The notes beneath the pieces are model-generated. The model saw nothing but the letters and a program-made list of their open reading frames with translations, was not told the DNA's origin and made no database searches. Both the position numbers and the translations under genes were made by a program. A stretch of DNA of 64,000 bases from Earliella scabrosa (taxonomy: Eukaryota > Basidiomycota > Agaricomycetes > Polyporales > Polyporaceae). Numbering within the stretch: the stretch's first letter is position 1; each line of letters opens with the position of its first letter. The stretch is from NCBI GenBank assembly GCA_022605405.1, contig JABYQQ010000029.1, positions 310,001 to 374,000 of the forward strand, read 5' to 3'. Below are positions 11,285-24,439 of this stretch, one piece after another.

Positions 11285-14200
11285 CGGGTGAATACGCGAT
11301 GGACATCTGGAGCGGTGCAGCATTTCGGACGGTCCCCGCGGGGACTGATGAGGGCGGTGAGGTCCATGGCCAACGGTCCATCCGCGCGTGGCCAGCAAAG
11401 ACATGCCAGGCTCGCGCGCGTCTGGCGCGTGGAATGGAAGTTCGCACTCGCGAAAACTTGCGACTCCCAGGCTAGTCAAGTGCTCGCCGGCGTTGTGCGA
11501 GCGAACACATGCCTCGAGCTTGCGCACGTTGACGCGCGGAGTGTTGTTATCCGCCGAGCTCAACACATCCGCAAGATGCCATGGATGAACACTATCCATA
11601 ACCCCCTACTCGGCCCTCGCAGCTCGAGTGTGCAGCCGGAGGTTATCCAAGACCAGATGCAAGGGAATATATTTCCAGGAGGAAAATGACCATGTGCGGC
11701 GTGTGGACAGGCGGATAAGTGCGGGGTAAGAATCGTGACGTGGGCGGTTCGCCCACGAACCCAGGAGCCCAACGAAAGTTACGAAAGCCAGAAGCGAGAT
11801 GCAGAAGCGCGGTTGAGGACACCCATGTCATTAGAGCAGTGTCTTGTAGGCAATTGCCAAAGACCGTCGCAGAACCCAAAGAGTCTAGGCACACCGCCCC
11901 CATTCGAAGTTCTGAGGGAGATACGTTCCGAGACGCACTAGAAGCGAGAGGGGGAAGCTCACGAATCAACGATCGAGTCCGAGTGCATCCCCTGTACAGA
12001 TGTAGACTTCGTAGCAACGATCTGTCCAGCAAGGATTAATCGATTACCGCTCCTGCAGGCTTCGATCGCCCGAAGCATGGCCGAGCGATGCATATGATAC
12101 ACCAGCCTGACGGTTATGTTCAGGGTCGGAGAGCGCTACAGTCCTTCGAGTCGCTCGTGAGTGCATGGTGGCGCGACGCGAACCAACGAGAACTCGCCTT
12201 CCTGGGTGCGATTATGATTCATTTGCGGTGGACCATAGACCAAACAATGGCGGCGTTCCGCACACGGGCCTAGAGACGTACTGCAACCGGGGAAGCAAAT
12301 TGTGTGGCAGCGGCACCGCGAGCGGGGATGGGACGATCGATGCTGTGCGACATCAAAAGGCATCTGCATGCGTGAAGAGCAAGAAGCCCTAACGTTAGAC
12401 TCACCGCACTGACCTGTGTGCATGAGCAGGGACGTACAGAGCATGTGGTCGTCTTCTTCTCGACTACCAGTAACCCAGATGTGGTCTGGGATGTATGTAT
12501 GTCCCTGCCGTGTGCTGTGCGAACCTGCGGCGCGTACTGCAAGGGCCGGCAAGAATGCGCTTCGCGGGCGGAGGCGAGCAAGGAGCCATGGGCCGGCACA
12601 GACACGAACTCCGGCGCCGTCGTAGAAGTCGCGCGACGAATGGGTGGGATGCGAAGAAACGATCGTTGGTGGTGCCTGAAAGACGACGGAGAAGTCCTAC
12701 TGAGTGAGCGGCCACAGCGGAGAGAACTAACGCACCTGCGACTAGCTGAATATGACAGACATGCTGTCCGATACCGATACCACGCATGACGGTTTGCGCA
12801 GGAGAACCTGTGGCGTCATCGGCTGTGCAAGGAGAACCAGGAAGAAACACCCACATTGAGCGGTGCTGGGCGGAGGGATGGACGAGGATCCGGACGAGAA
12901 AGCTCAAGCTTGAACATTGCAACGTCCATGTCCGAGCCCCCGCAGTCCATCTGCGCCTCTTCATCGCGGCGTTCGTCAAAGCCCGGAGATGCCCTTCCGA
13001 CCAGAAGCAACATAAACAGCCTCCTACCGGCAACATCAGCACCAGATCCACACACGCAGTATGTCCGAGCCGTGACGACATCATCCGCCCGACGTCGGGC
13101 GCGGGTAGAAGGTTAATGTCTGCGCGACACCGCACACCCGTTGCAAGGAAGTCAAGATGCACAGGGGCGCATGATGTGTTCATCGTGATCGTAATCGAAT
13201 CCTTGACGCCGCGTCAGATTGAGAGGCCGTCGGGCGACCTGCTCGGTTTGCTGGAAGTGACTTGAACCATGTGCATGCGCGGTAGGGGCGTGTCCGCGAA
13301 GAACGCACCAAGGACCCAGGTCCGTGGAAGGTGCAACGCCCCATCGCGGGGCATGGCGACATCCGGAGTATCCATGGCATTGGGAGAAGGCGAGCTGGTT
13401 GGGAACATGAACCTGAATCTTCCGGGCGATCTGACATGAATAGGAGAGGGGGCACTCACCGACTACCGCTTCACTGCGCTCCGTGCATTCTTCCCTTTTC
13501 CCCCTCGCGCGCCCCCTGAAACATGAGACGAGACAGCCACATACGCAGATATTGCTCGTCGCTAGAGATGTCATGATGGTCCATGGTCCTGACTCTTGAG
13601 CATGTTTGCGATCCAAACCAATTGAGCTTCAGTATCAAGCTGTTCACCCGTTCGTCACCCGAGCCCGGCGTTCTTCCAGCCAGCGACGATAGCACAAAAC
13701 AAATATATTGGATACCAGATGGAGCTGCAATCGGTAGTGACAGAGACAGCAGACAGACTTGAGAGGCAGGCAGACAGGAGACTCGGACTCCAGAGCACAG
13801 TAGCTCGCAGCGAGAGCGTGATGGTTGCAGAACAAGGAACGAGCGCTTACACGCCTGTGCCGCAGTTGAATACATAGTACTTAAAGTCGACAACCTTCGC
13901 GCTTCGTCAAGCAAACGATAGTAAGGGCGAAGCACAGGAACGCCGATATACGCTATGTACACGGGAGTGGCAGAGTGGCAGTAATTTACGTTGTCAGTGT
14001 GTGTTTTCTAAGGTGTAGGGACTGTGTATGCGGTATACATGCGGGGCGAAGAGGTGGATACATGGACGTACGAGTGATAATTACGGCAAGCAGCAGAGCG
14101 AGGCGGGCTACAGTACAAGGAGGGAAGATTACAGGGTGTGGATTTACAGTGCGAGGCGCGGACGTGGCTCCGGGAGTTAGCAGAGATGGGTTAATCCAGT

Positions 14201-14345
14201 ATCAATATACGGTGAGTATCAGGTGAGTAAGACGTCAGGTCGCGAGGGCCGCTGTAACCGATAACTGATCGAAGGTCGAGGCTGTCGAGGACGAGACATG
14301 CGAGCGATGCCTTGAACAACATCGCCCATCCTCCAAGAGCAGCAA
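11285..14345. other. 3-kb stretch without a supportable gene
   Basis: Many overlapping short frames on both strands but none with a recognisable domain or a chain of phased exons. Minus-strand fragments around 12.1-12.6 kb (HIWVTGSREEDDHM) and 12.8-13.1 kb look more protein-like than the rest and could be remains of a decayed gene. I cannot assign them. Confidence 0.5.
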
Positions 14346-16729
14346 CTATAGCATAACCGGCTGGGCCAAGTCCTACGAAGCCAACACCATAAGCACCTCA
14401 TCACCCGACAGCCCAGCACAAACTTCACTCACAATCCGGCGCTGCCCGCCCAACTGCGGCTCAGGGATCTCGCTATACTCATACGCGTCGAGCGGATGGC
14501 TGTCGTCGCGCTGAGCAGGTCCCCCTCCTGACGCCTGCGAGACGTCGGTCGCACTCGTGCCACTCCCGCCGCTTGCGCTTTCGGTGACGGTGCTGGAGCC
14601 GGTCGAGGACCCGGGTTCCTCGAGGGGGTGCTCGCGCCGGTACTTGGCCTTCATCCTGTGGCTGAACTCGTGCGTGTTCTGCGCGTGGTCGTACATCTTG
14701 TACCTGCAGAGCACGGCGAGACGGTTAGCACGCTTGGCACAGAATGACATGATGAGAAACACGGCCATACGTTATCGCCTTGAGGAACTTCCCGATCGGC
14801 TGGTGAGGGTCCAAGCCTAGACGACAGCAGGCAGACTCAGCGATGACGCGAATTGGGCTACATAGCGCGAACTTCACTTACGGAGCAGCTCAACAAGCCA
14901 CTGCGTGAACGTGCCCTTCTTCGACTCCCAGGTGATCTGCGAGTCTTGACACGAGGAAATAGAGAGCTGACACATATAAGCCAATCCATAAGCATCTACC
15001 TCTTCGTCGAAGAGCAAGGAAAGACTCACCACAGTCCCGCCGCCCGGCGGTTTGTCGTCCGCCTCGCAGAAGCCATTGCACGTCCGCATCGACGTCGGAG
15101 ACGCGCACCGCGGGCCCCCCAGCACCTCCCCATCCTCATCCAACGAGTCCATGCTCTGCGCGCCCTCCAGGACCTGCGCGAGGCTCAACGAAGGCTTGAG
15201 CTGCACCGAGGTGCGCCGGCTCTGGACGGAGAAGCTGCGCTCGCCGTCCTGGGAGCTCGTGATGTCGACCGAGGTGTCGAAGATGCCCATCTCCTTGTCC
15301 GAGAGGCGCTTCCGCTGGTAGATGCGCACGCTGCATGCCGAGTTCTCTGCGGGCGGCCGCCGAAGGGAGGTGTTGAATCTCCTGGCGACGGGAGAGCGAT
15401 AACGACCGGACGTACCTCGGGTGGGCGCAGACGAGGTGTTGCCGGCCGCGGCTTTGCTGGAGTTGTCCCGTGGGGGGTGCTTCTTGGTGATGACCTTAAC
15501 GCCGGATTGGCTCATGCCTGTTTGCGACGAGGGGAGAAGGGCAATCAGCGTCTGTCATCCTCCTTCTGGACTCTACCAAGACTTCTGCGGATCGCCAGAG
15601 GCGAAACGCTAGAAGCTACCACGGGACCGGATAGAGGAACTCACGTTGTCCGTCCTTCCTGCGCACGTTCAGCCACTTGGTCATGTACCTCCTGCGGCCG
15701 ACGTTCGTCCACGGGTAGTAGACGTTGTTGCACAAGTAGTGGTCGAGGTCGAGCAGCGTGCCCGAATGGCACGAGTCGAAGATCGCAGTGAGGGAGGCGC
15801 CGACGGGCAGCGGATCGACGAGCATCTTGCGGAGCTTGTTGTCGAGGATGACCCTCTTCTTCACGTGCGTGTCGGGATGCTGCGCGTAATCGACAGGGAC
15901 GAGGACTGCCACGCGCTGTTGTGTGAATGATCTTCGCGATCGCGTAGATGGTGAGTACTCACATTCGTCCATCCCGTCCTCCTCATCGCTGTTCGGATTC
16001 TCGAGCTGGCCAGAATGTCCGGAGTCTAGAAACAGCGCATTGATGAGTACGAACTTGGTGTCGAAGGACTGAAGAAGGAAGTAAAATGTCGAAGTTCCCT
16101 GAGTCCAGGTGAAAGTCGTACATGAACACCACATCAGCGCGACTCATTGCGAGCAGTATTGACTAGTTGTACGTTGACCGTCCTCCTCCATAGACATGGC
16201 GCAACTACAGGGATACGCTCATGACAAGAAGAGGGGTTGGAAGAGGAAGGGGGCAGAGGAATCGCGCCGGGCACACGTCAAGAGAGCAGACTACTCACAG
16301 AAGAACACGAACCGACTCCCGTCCTGCGCGCCATGCACAAGTCTCCGGATCTCCCTGAGCTGCATCGAGTATGAGGGCGCGGTGAAGAACGGACATAGAG
16401 GGGGCGCACTCACGATGTTCGCCCGTGTTGGCTGCAAGTGCGCCTCCGTGCCGTCCCCATCCAGCATCATGACGATATTCTCCGGGCGATAGTCGTACTT
16501 GACTGCACAATGCGTTCAAACAACAGGCATGGGAAGAAATGGGATGCAACGCACTAATGAGGAGGTCGCGAAAATCCTTCGTGTCGCTCCGAGCGCGACG
16601 TAGAGGACCATAGTCTGGGTCGTGTGGAGGATCCACATAGTCGATGCCGATGAGGAGGGCGAGTTTGGGGGGCGGGCCCTGAGGGGTCGACCGACGCCGG
16701 GGAATGAAGCGAGGCCCAATCTTCACCAT
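14346..16729 (-). CDS. Metacaspase-like cysteine peptidase, copy 4, with fused exons
   Basis: Eleven exons in phase: 16729-16555, 16502-16414, 16359-16299, 16025-15963, 15905-15645, 15517-15416, 15346-15030, 14966-14882, 14816-14771, 14703-14433, 14372-14346; 498 residues. p20 begins KLALLIGIDYVDPPHD. Catalytic His is in YSGHSGQ (H112) and Cys in FDSCHSG (C175), followed by TLLDLDHYLCNNV. p10 reads LSISSCQDSQITWES. The linker holds RCASPTSMRTCNGFC. After DPHQPIGKFLKAI there is a Ser/Gly/Thr-rich C-terminal tail not seen in the other copies. Three introns present in copies 1 and 5 are absent here: two inside exon 15905-15645 and one inside 14966-14882. The intron 16298-16026 is unusually long (273 nt). 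The final 9-codon exon is the least certain part. Confidence 0.87.
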
Positions 16730-16777
16730 CGTTGCGGGGATGGAGGAAGGTGCGTGTGTTGGGGTGTACGTTAGGCG

Positions 16778-16783
16778 TTATAA
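16778..16783 (-). promoter_or_regulatory. TATA-like element of metacaspase copy 4
   Basis: TTATAA on the minus strand about 50 nt upstream of the ATG at 16729. Confidence 0.4.
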
Positions 16784-19343
16784 GGCATGGAAGGGTGGAT
16801 GGAGGATTCGAGCAGAGCAGACGGCACAGGTGGCTTGGGAGAGTATGGGAGCGTGTGCAGAGCCTCCACCGTCCCCTCCGAGAGGCAACAGGCGTTAACG
16901 TTGAACGATGGAGGCGGAGAGTACAGCAAGTCGTCAAGTGAGCAGGGTGGCCAGGTGGAAATCAATAACAAGGCAGGGCAAGCGTCCTAGGACAAGGAAG
17001 ACGGGAAGCTTAAGGCGATTTGGGCTGCACACCGCCTCGCAGACAAATGCACAGCGCAACCGGCAGCCGGGGTTTAGGGAGAACGAGGAGGTCATCAATC
17101 AATGTCCGAAACATATTGAAATGAGAGTCGAGCGACAACCAGCGCCGTCCTGTCCGGAGGCCGGGAGTAGCGTGCCGCTCTTCCGGCTCACACCTGCACC
17201 ATCTCCTCACCGCCATGTCAATGTCACTAGTACTAAGTACTAAGTACCAGGTCAGTACTTACGGTGCTCCACCGACAGCATTGCTGCGACATTTCAGCAA
17301 CAATATTCAATGCTAGCTGTATCGTAGACTGGATGCCAGGATAAACGACAACTCTAGTCACAAGTGGTAAGTGCGCGCGCATCTCCAAGTCCTTGTTTCT
17401 CAACGTGACGTGTCGGCGCGCATGTAATCTCTCTCCAGACAATCCGTGGAGTGCGGATAGAATGCAACAGATGCTGACCATGTGCTTTTATGTCTCTATC
17501 ACAGTCTTTTCTCAGATGCAGACAACGAAATGTATGTAGGATTCACCATGTAGCACCGACACATCTCGAATGATATCGCATGCCAGGTTCTGTTCTGCCC
17601 CCGCTTCCACGGTATGCAGAGCTGTCGTCACGGAACCTCGCGGACGGCGATGCCGAAGGCCACTGATACCCATACTAGTGAGTTCCATTGCCTGTCAAGT
17701 TCAGTACCGCATTGCAACTGATGCTCTTGCCTCATCCCTGGTGGGTATTCGTCTGTATAGCCGTTATGAGCACGCTGTGCTCATCATTCCCATCTTCAAG
17801 AATCAAGGCTGCTTCTCGATGGAAGGCGTTCTATGCGCCATTCGCGTTCCTTGACTCAGCACAGCGACCTCGACGGCGTGTGGGCGGGTATGTACCAATC
17901 TGGCAATGTCTCAGGCCGTTGCCTATGCATATCTTGATCCCTTTCGCTGACACCCTCCGTTGGCAGGTCACACATGCAGATCACGATCCTACCGTGCAAT
18001 CCCTACACGACCCTCCCAGAGTGCGTCGATAACTACGAGAGGTTCTCGCACTTCAGCGGTGATTGCTCCTCGATGCACATGAATCTCCAGACATGGACTC
18101 CCACGCGTAACCGCTACTTGGAGGGCTTCCCACTGCCCCAGCTCAATCTTCGACTGCACTGCCGGCCTACACCGCCGTAACCATGCATCAGCACTCAGCC
18201 TTCCCCACTCCACTATCGTTTCTCATGCGCGGGTGACCGGGCCAAGGATCGTCGCACCCGAATTCTCCCCAGACCGAGCACACCGACCGCCCCCCCTCTC
18301 GGATGCCGACGCACACTTCCTCATTGACCCCAGCGCCCATGTGGTTTACCGTGCCCATCGCCCTCCCGCGAATTTGATTGGCCGGCGCACAACCTGGACG
18401 CCCGTTGGAGCATCTGACGGACGGTCGCTGAATCACCGCACGGCAGAAGCTGAAGAAGACGTGGGTCTACTGCTGCACTCAGCGCCCTCTTGCCGGCGCA
18501 ATTGACCTAGACGCGTCTTCGCATCTGGACCCGATGCCGCGCTGCACCCGCGGGCCTACGCAACCCGATCATCCTCACGTTCTGCGAACATGATGACGCA
18601 CGAATGTGGGTCATGCGAGCACGAACGTTCGGGTTGTGTGCTTCCCTCCTCGATCGTTCCGTCTGTCATCCGCTGTCGCTGTCAACCCACAACTCACCCT
18701 CGGCGTTGGACGTCTGGACACCCATGCCCGTGTCCCACCCACTGGCGCCCTGCTGAGAGAAGATAGAAGGTACTGGACTTCAATTCCATGTTGCTTCGAC
18801 GCTCGCCTGAAACGCGCCCCGATATTCACATGATCATCAACCCCGTCCTCGCCCTGTCACCGTTAGTCGCCTGTCAATCCACTTGCGCGCGAACAGTGGT
18901 ACTGATTTCGTGGGTTTCTGATCACAGGAAGGGACACAGCACGTCAACTCGGCGATACAGATAGGTAACCAGGCTTGGTGCGTGGTTTCCGCTGAGCGTA
19001 GATATGTGGGAAAGGTCTGACGCACATCATCACGCTCCCTAGTTTCTTCCGAACGACGGTTCTACACGGTGGCGCATACAAGGATGCGAACTCTCGTACA
19101 CCTTCCTAGCCGGAGATGCAATATGAGCCTGGGCTTCTGCCCACTGAGTCACACTCTGCGCCGTGGGTAGGGCAGAGTGTGAGAAGCGGGTGAAGAGCCC
19201 TGCCCGGCCTAGTGCGTTTGCGCCTCCTATGCGGGGCGGGGGCTTGTAGGGCATCCTCGATTTTCTAAGCGGAACACCTGGAGTTGCGCAGCATGCACGC
19301 CAATTGGGGACTTGGCTGCCGCATGTGCTCGCGCTCTCCGAAT

Positions 19344-19363
19344 CCTCTCTCTCTCTCTCTCTC
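19344..19363. repeat. TC dinucleotide microsatellite
   Basis: About ten tandem CT/TC units. Confidence 0.9.
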
Positions 19364-22300
19364 CTAGGGTCTTATCGGACGCTGGCGTTCTTCCCCGGGA
19401 TGTCCGCACTGCCGGAAATATTGCTAGCGTATACGCACTGTGCAACCTTCGCCTTTGAAGCTCGAGACCATTTCCTCGCGCTCAGGAAGCACGACTGTCC
19501 AGCCCCTGTCGGAGGTAGTGCTGGAGCTCTTGTCACGACGCCACGAAGAGCCCTGCTTCGAAAGCCTAAACCCAGACGATCACCCTTCTCCGTCCGCTTC
19601 CTCGTCAAGAGACCGCCGTAACGCACGCGTCCAGTGCCACCCCCTGCACCTTCTTCCATATACGGCCTGCCACGAGGGTCTCATCGAACCACACATGGAC
19701 GGACCGCCGATACATCGTGGCTGCCCATCTTCGAACTGTCCACGCACATCGTGAAGGTACCATGCTATCGTACTGCGCTTCACTTTGAGGCGACGTAGTC
19801 TCGGTCGTTATCGTGCCCGGCATCCCTCGTGTCTCCACTCAGGGTCCATCGCCCCCCTGCGCCCCTGCCCGTGCCGAAACCCGGACGCAGATGACCCACG
19901 GCGCGTGGCACGACGCGGATTTGCTTCGAGCTGACATTCGGCTTCGAATCGTTCCACCGCTACTCAGGCTGGGCTCCATATCCATCCATCCGCGCCCTCG
20001 GAAGACCCAACTCTAACGTTGTGGTCATTCAATCACCGCTGGCTCGTCGACCGACATTGCTGCAAGCAGTCAAAATGACCCTACGAACGGTAGCGTGTAC
20101 GTACGCTCCTCCGTCATACGTGAGCTTACGTGGTGATGGTGACTGATGTAATGGTTTTTTCTCTGTGACAGACCAATCCACGAGGCTGGTTACGAGCCAG
20201 ACCCTGGGTGCCTCTTAACCCCACGAAGGATGCAACTGAATTGCGGAGCAACGCGGTGGGGTTCCCAAGTTTCTAGTGTCACCTCCGCGCGCTCTTAGCG
20301 TCACGCTCCAGAGTCCCTTGGTCCCAGGGACGACTACTTTCGGAACTGTGATGCACCGCCCGCTCTCGCTCCTCGTAGCCCATCGGAGCTCTCAGCTCGC
20401 ACCTCCCACGCGTCCACGGTCCGCACCCCTGACCGCCCATATACGCACGACGCGGTTGGAACAGACGGCTCAGGCTTCGATGGTTCGATCGACCGCACCA
20501 TCACAGATAGTTACCCCCCTCTGCATCGCACACCGGGCGAGCCTCACGCCGGGTCTAAATGAGTCTGGCGTCAGCGCGTACTTACTGTCACTGTGGTCGC
20601 CGCGAACACAAAACCCAAATTCCTGGCAACTACAGACACGGGGCAGATTGACGATGCCACGATCTGCAAGCGCGACAGTACTGACAGAACTTGTCGGACG
20701 ACCGCCGGGCCCGGAAATGAATTTGCCCGCGCAGATCGTCATCGCCTGGCCGCGAATGGGCCAGCTCCCACCGTGCACCGTCACCGAGTCCGAAGGTGAC
20801 GTCCGGACACGATCCGTACTTATCCAGCTGGGATGCGCGGAGGAGGTTCGACGCCGTGCTTACGAGCCGGGGCAGGGCGCTGAGACCTTCAACTGCACCT
20901 TCCCATGATCCTCCAGAACGCCATGTCGCTCCAGAAAGGCGATTACCACAGCCCGGTTCGGAACTTGAAGTTGTCGCGAACCGGGCCCCTGGCTCTCCTC
21001 GCCCCAGTTTGTTGCTATCACGATCCGTTTCGACAGGGTTTGTGCTTCCGTCACAGCAGCGGGAACTTCTCAACTAGTGGCTGGCTCTCGGCCCTCAGGC
21101 CTCAGCCCCTGCGGCCGTGACCTGTACGGCATCCCGCCTGAAACTAGGACAGCCGCGACGCGCGCAACTCGAAGCGGCGACTCGATCTCGCGCCTCCATC
21201 CTACCTGCCAAATACGTCGGCGCACACACACTTCGCGAGAACACAGCCCGCCGCTAGCTCAGTCCTGGGGGCGTCTGCCGGTCCTCGCCTGCGTGCCGTA
21301 TCTTTCTGCCCGCTCGCCCGTCAGCCAGGTCACAGCCCCGCGTAGGGATCCGGAGCCCGTACGCAGGTGCGCATGACGTCTGTATTTGGGTCATCCGCGC
21401 GCCGGGCGCCCTACAAGCTCCCTGTACATGTCAAGGTCCTAGGCCTGCTACCATCCGGATCCTGGACGGTTGGACCGCGTCCTCTTCCTCCGACGTCGGA
21501 GATACATGATACGTCGGAACCCGGCCGCTCAGCGCTCAGCGCGCAGTACTCTCATCGATGCAATCCGCGAGCCGTCCCGTCCCGCTCTCCGGGACCCGTG
21601 CTCCGTGCTCCGTCCGTCGAAGGCCACGCTTCCGAGCGCCGATTCGCGCTCCAGTCGCCGCTTCTCTCTCACGTCCTTGCGTTACGTTACGCGTGCGTGC
21701 ACGCGCCAGCCAGAAGCTCAGTCCGATCGCGAACCCTGCGCAAGCCCTCCGACTCGAGCCCGAAACGCGTCTTCGCGCCCCCCGCACGCAGCTCATCTCC
21801 GCCCTCGTGCCGCGTCTCAATATACCCACTATTACACCCGAGCCCCGCACGCCTTCCTCCCCAAGCCGTTCTCCGCGCGCGCGACCCCCATACGAGGCGA
21901 GAAGAAGCAGAAGCCCGGGCTGAGTTCAATATCGACCGGATTCGTGGCGGCCCGGGGCCTGCGGGTCGAACGTTGTGGCGCAGGTGCACGGTGCTCTGAC
22001 CGTTTGAGTACGTACGGATGAGTCAGTTCGTACGTGTCGCGCCCCCCCGCTCGTGCTCTCGGACGTCAAGGTTCGAGCTTTCAAGCTTTCGAGACACACC
22101 CTCCGACGCACCATGCACGATGGATGCTGCGTGACGGTGTGCCACGCGTCCGTGAGTTTCCGCGATTCATTCATGATCAGGGCTCGCACCGTGCGTGCGC
22201 GTCCAGAATCCTCTGAAACACCCATGGGTATTGCAACCGACCAACACGATCGACCACTTCAGCTTGCCCCGCGTGCGCTGAAAAAAATGGGAGCGCACCC

Positions 22301-23530
22301 GCGACCCGCGACCCGCCCTGGATCTCTGCCATCCTCGCGTGCTCGCGTCCGGAGGTCCGCGGATGACGTGTTCGCGACACGAGGCGTCGAGGCGGACGAG
22401 AACCCCCACCAGAGCACGCGTGCTACGCGCCGCACGCGAACGCTGGCAGTGCTCGGGGCCCCTCGCGTCTCGCGTACGCGCAAAGGGCCCACACAGGAAC
22501 TCAAAAAAGTCGCGTCGGGCACGCGTAGGTACGCGCGGTGCTACAGAGTCCAGACGCAGGCCGCGGGCTGTCGGTGCGGTGTGTGCGGTCTTTGGAGGTG
22601 AGAGCGGAGGCAGGGCGCTGTTGGCCCATGCAATGCATATGCATCCTCGACTCGGACCGTTGCAACTTGCGCATGGGCATTGTTCGAGGCAGCAGCCAGC
22701 TACAACCCAACGCGGAGTCGCTGTTGTTCTATGTATTTAGTCCGCGCCCGCCGGTGCTATAGCAGTGGGCGCTGGGCAACGCCCATGTTGTCATAGTGAG
22801 CTTGAGCGAGCAACGGGGCACCTGGTCTACGGCGACGGTACCTGAAGCGTGAAGCGTTGGATGCTGGAGTGCGCGATTACCTCCTCTCGTTCGAACTCAA
22901 GTCTCACTGACAACATCCCTCCGGCGCGAGTCTCGACGTCCGAGCTCTGGTCGCCAACTCAATCCGCTGTACGTACTACGTACTCTCCCCGCACGACCCC
23001 ACGCCGGACCCCGCACGCCTCTATACGTATAACCGCACGAGGCCATCCAAGAACCAGGAAGAACTGAAGATTTGAAGAACGGACGAAGAGCAGAAGAGAA
23101 CGCCACTGGTCCGCCGAGCTATAGCGAGATGGGCACGCCACACTGCACGGAGACGGAGGGAGGCGGTGGCTATAGAGGCCGAGGTCGCGTAGGCTATATC
23201 CGGAAGGTGGGCTGCCTTATCCGGATGGTGGTGTGCACTGTGCGGTGGTCCGGCCCGCCAATCACGGGTGCGCGATTTGTGCGGGCGATCCCGGCGCGGC
23301 GCAGGAGTTGAGCGGGAACGTCGTCAGAGTTGCAGTTGGGGACGGTGAACAGTCGACGGCGGGCGCGACGCGATGTGCGCGAGTTGTTGATACATTGACA
23401 TATGCAGTACGAATCTATAGGCGGGGCTGTTCGCTGAGGCGGAGCGCGCGCACACGAACGTCGAAGATCACATACATCACGCAGAGGGCAGAGTAAGCTG
23501 TGATCATTTATTTCATTCATGTCATTCCCA

Positions 23531-23551
23531 ATCATCATCATCATCATCATC
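23531..23551. repeat. ATC trinucleotide microsatellite
   Basis: Seven tandem ATC units. Confidence 0.9.
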
Positions 23552-24439
23552 CAAGAAACGTGAACGTCATCTAGGCTACCGTGGAAGTATCGTGAGAGTG
23601 TGAGGGAGATGGGAGGAGGGAGGGAGGCGGTGGAAGAGGAGGAGAGAAGACGAGGAGGAGAGGAGAACGGAGGGAACAGACGAGCGCGAACGAATAAGCG
23701 GGAGTGCATAAGTGATAACAAAACGACGACAAGACGACAAGGGCGAAGCGAGGACGGAGGACGACAAGAGGCGAAATACCAGAGACGAGAGACGAGACGA
23801 GGGACACTGACACTAGGGGGACTAAGGGGGCGCGTGCGGAGCGGGCGTACGTGTACATTTGGGAATGGGGATGGGAATGGGGGATGCGATGTCTAGTACT
23901 ACTGTATGCGTATGGGCTGATTGATATGTATGAATAAACTTTGGTACAATGCTGCGGCAAATATGGTGTGCTGTTGTCTGGTCATGGTGCGATCGTGGGC
24001 GTCATCAAAGGGGAAGAGGAAGGGGTGAATGTGGTGGGAAGATCGGAGGCAGGGAGGAGGGGATGGGTGGGGTGGCGGCTGGGAGGAGGCGGAAGGGGGC
24101 AGAGAAGCTGAAGCGGGGGTATCTCGACGCGGGTATTGGTACACGTACTGTACAAGTAGATAGGCAGTCCGATGGTGTTTTGTGCATATTATGAGCTGCT
24201 GAGTCCATGGGAACGAGAACGGGGAATGGGGGAATGATAGATAGAATAAGGACAAGAACGAAGTCCGCGCGCGCAGCGGGGCGGTGCCGACGACGCGACG
24301 CGCAGAACGCGGGGGAATGGGGAGGCGGAGAGGGAAGGGGGCAACGGGTCACTGATGCAGGTAGAGAGGGCGAGTGCTCACGTCTAGCGCGCGCTCCCAA
24401 CGCCTTCCACCATCGCGACCACTACACAGCCCGACCCAC

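Larger units (their letters stand above)
16790..24439. other. 7.6-kb gene-poor, CpG-rich region with purine-rich and simple repeats
   Basis: No domain, signal peptide or phased exon chain found on either strand. The long frames near 20.3-22.6 kb are Arg/Pro/Ser-rich in several frames at once, as expected from GC-rich non-coding DNA lacking stops. Simple repeats: TC dinucleotides at 19344-19363 and ATC trinucleotides at 23531-23551. The plus strand is strongly purine-rich (GGA, GAG runs) from about 23.58 to 24.35 kb, downstream of the gene at 24440. Confidence 0.6.

Noticed and set aside
12136..12552. Minus-strand frame with HIWVTGSREEDDHM as another caspase-type domain
   Set aside because: Faint likeness to a peptidase C14 end, but no His or Cys motif and no exon chain around it.
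14853..15791. 312-codon plus-strand frame
   Set aside because: Antisense shadow of metacaspase copy 4.
21367..22601. Several overlapping open frames of 120-210 codons on both strands
   Set aside because: They coexist in different frames of the same GC-rich DNA, are Arg/Pro/Ser-rich and have no motif; they result from lack of stops.
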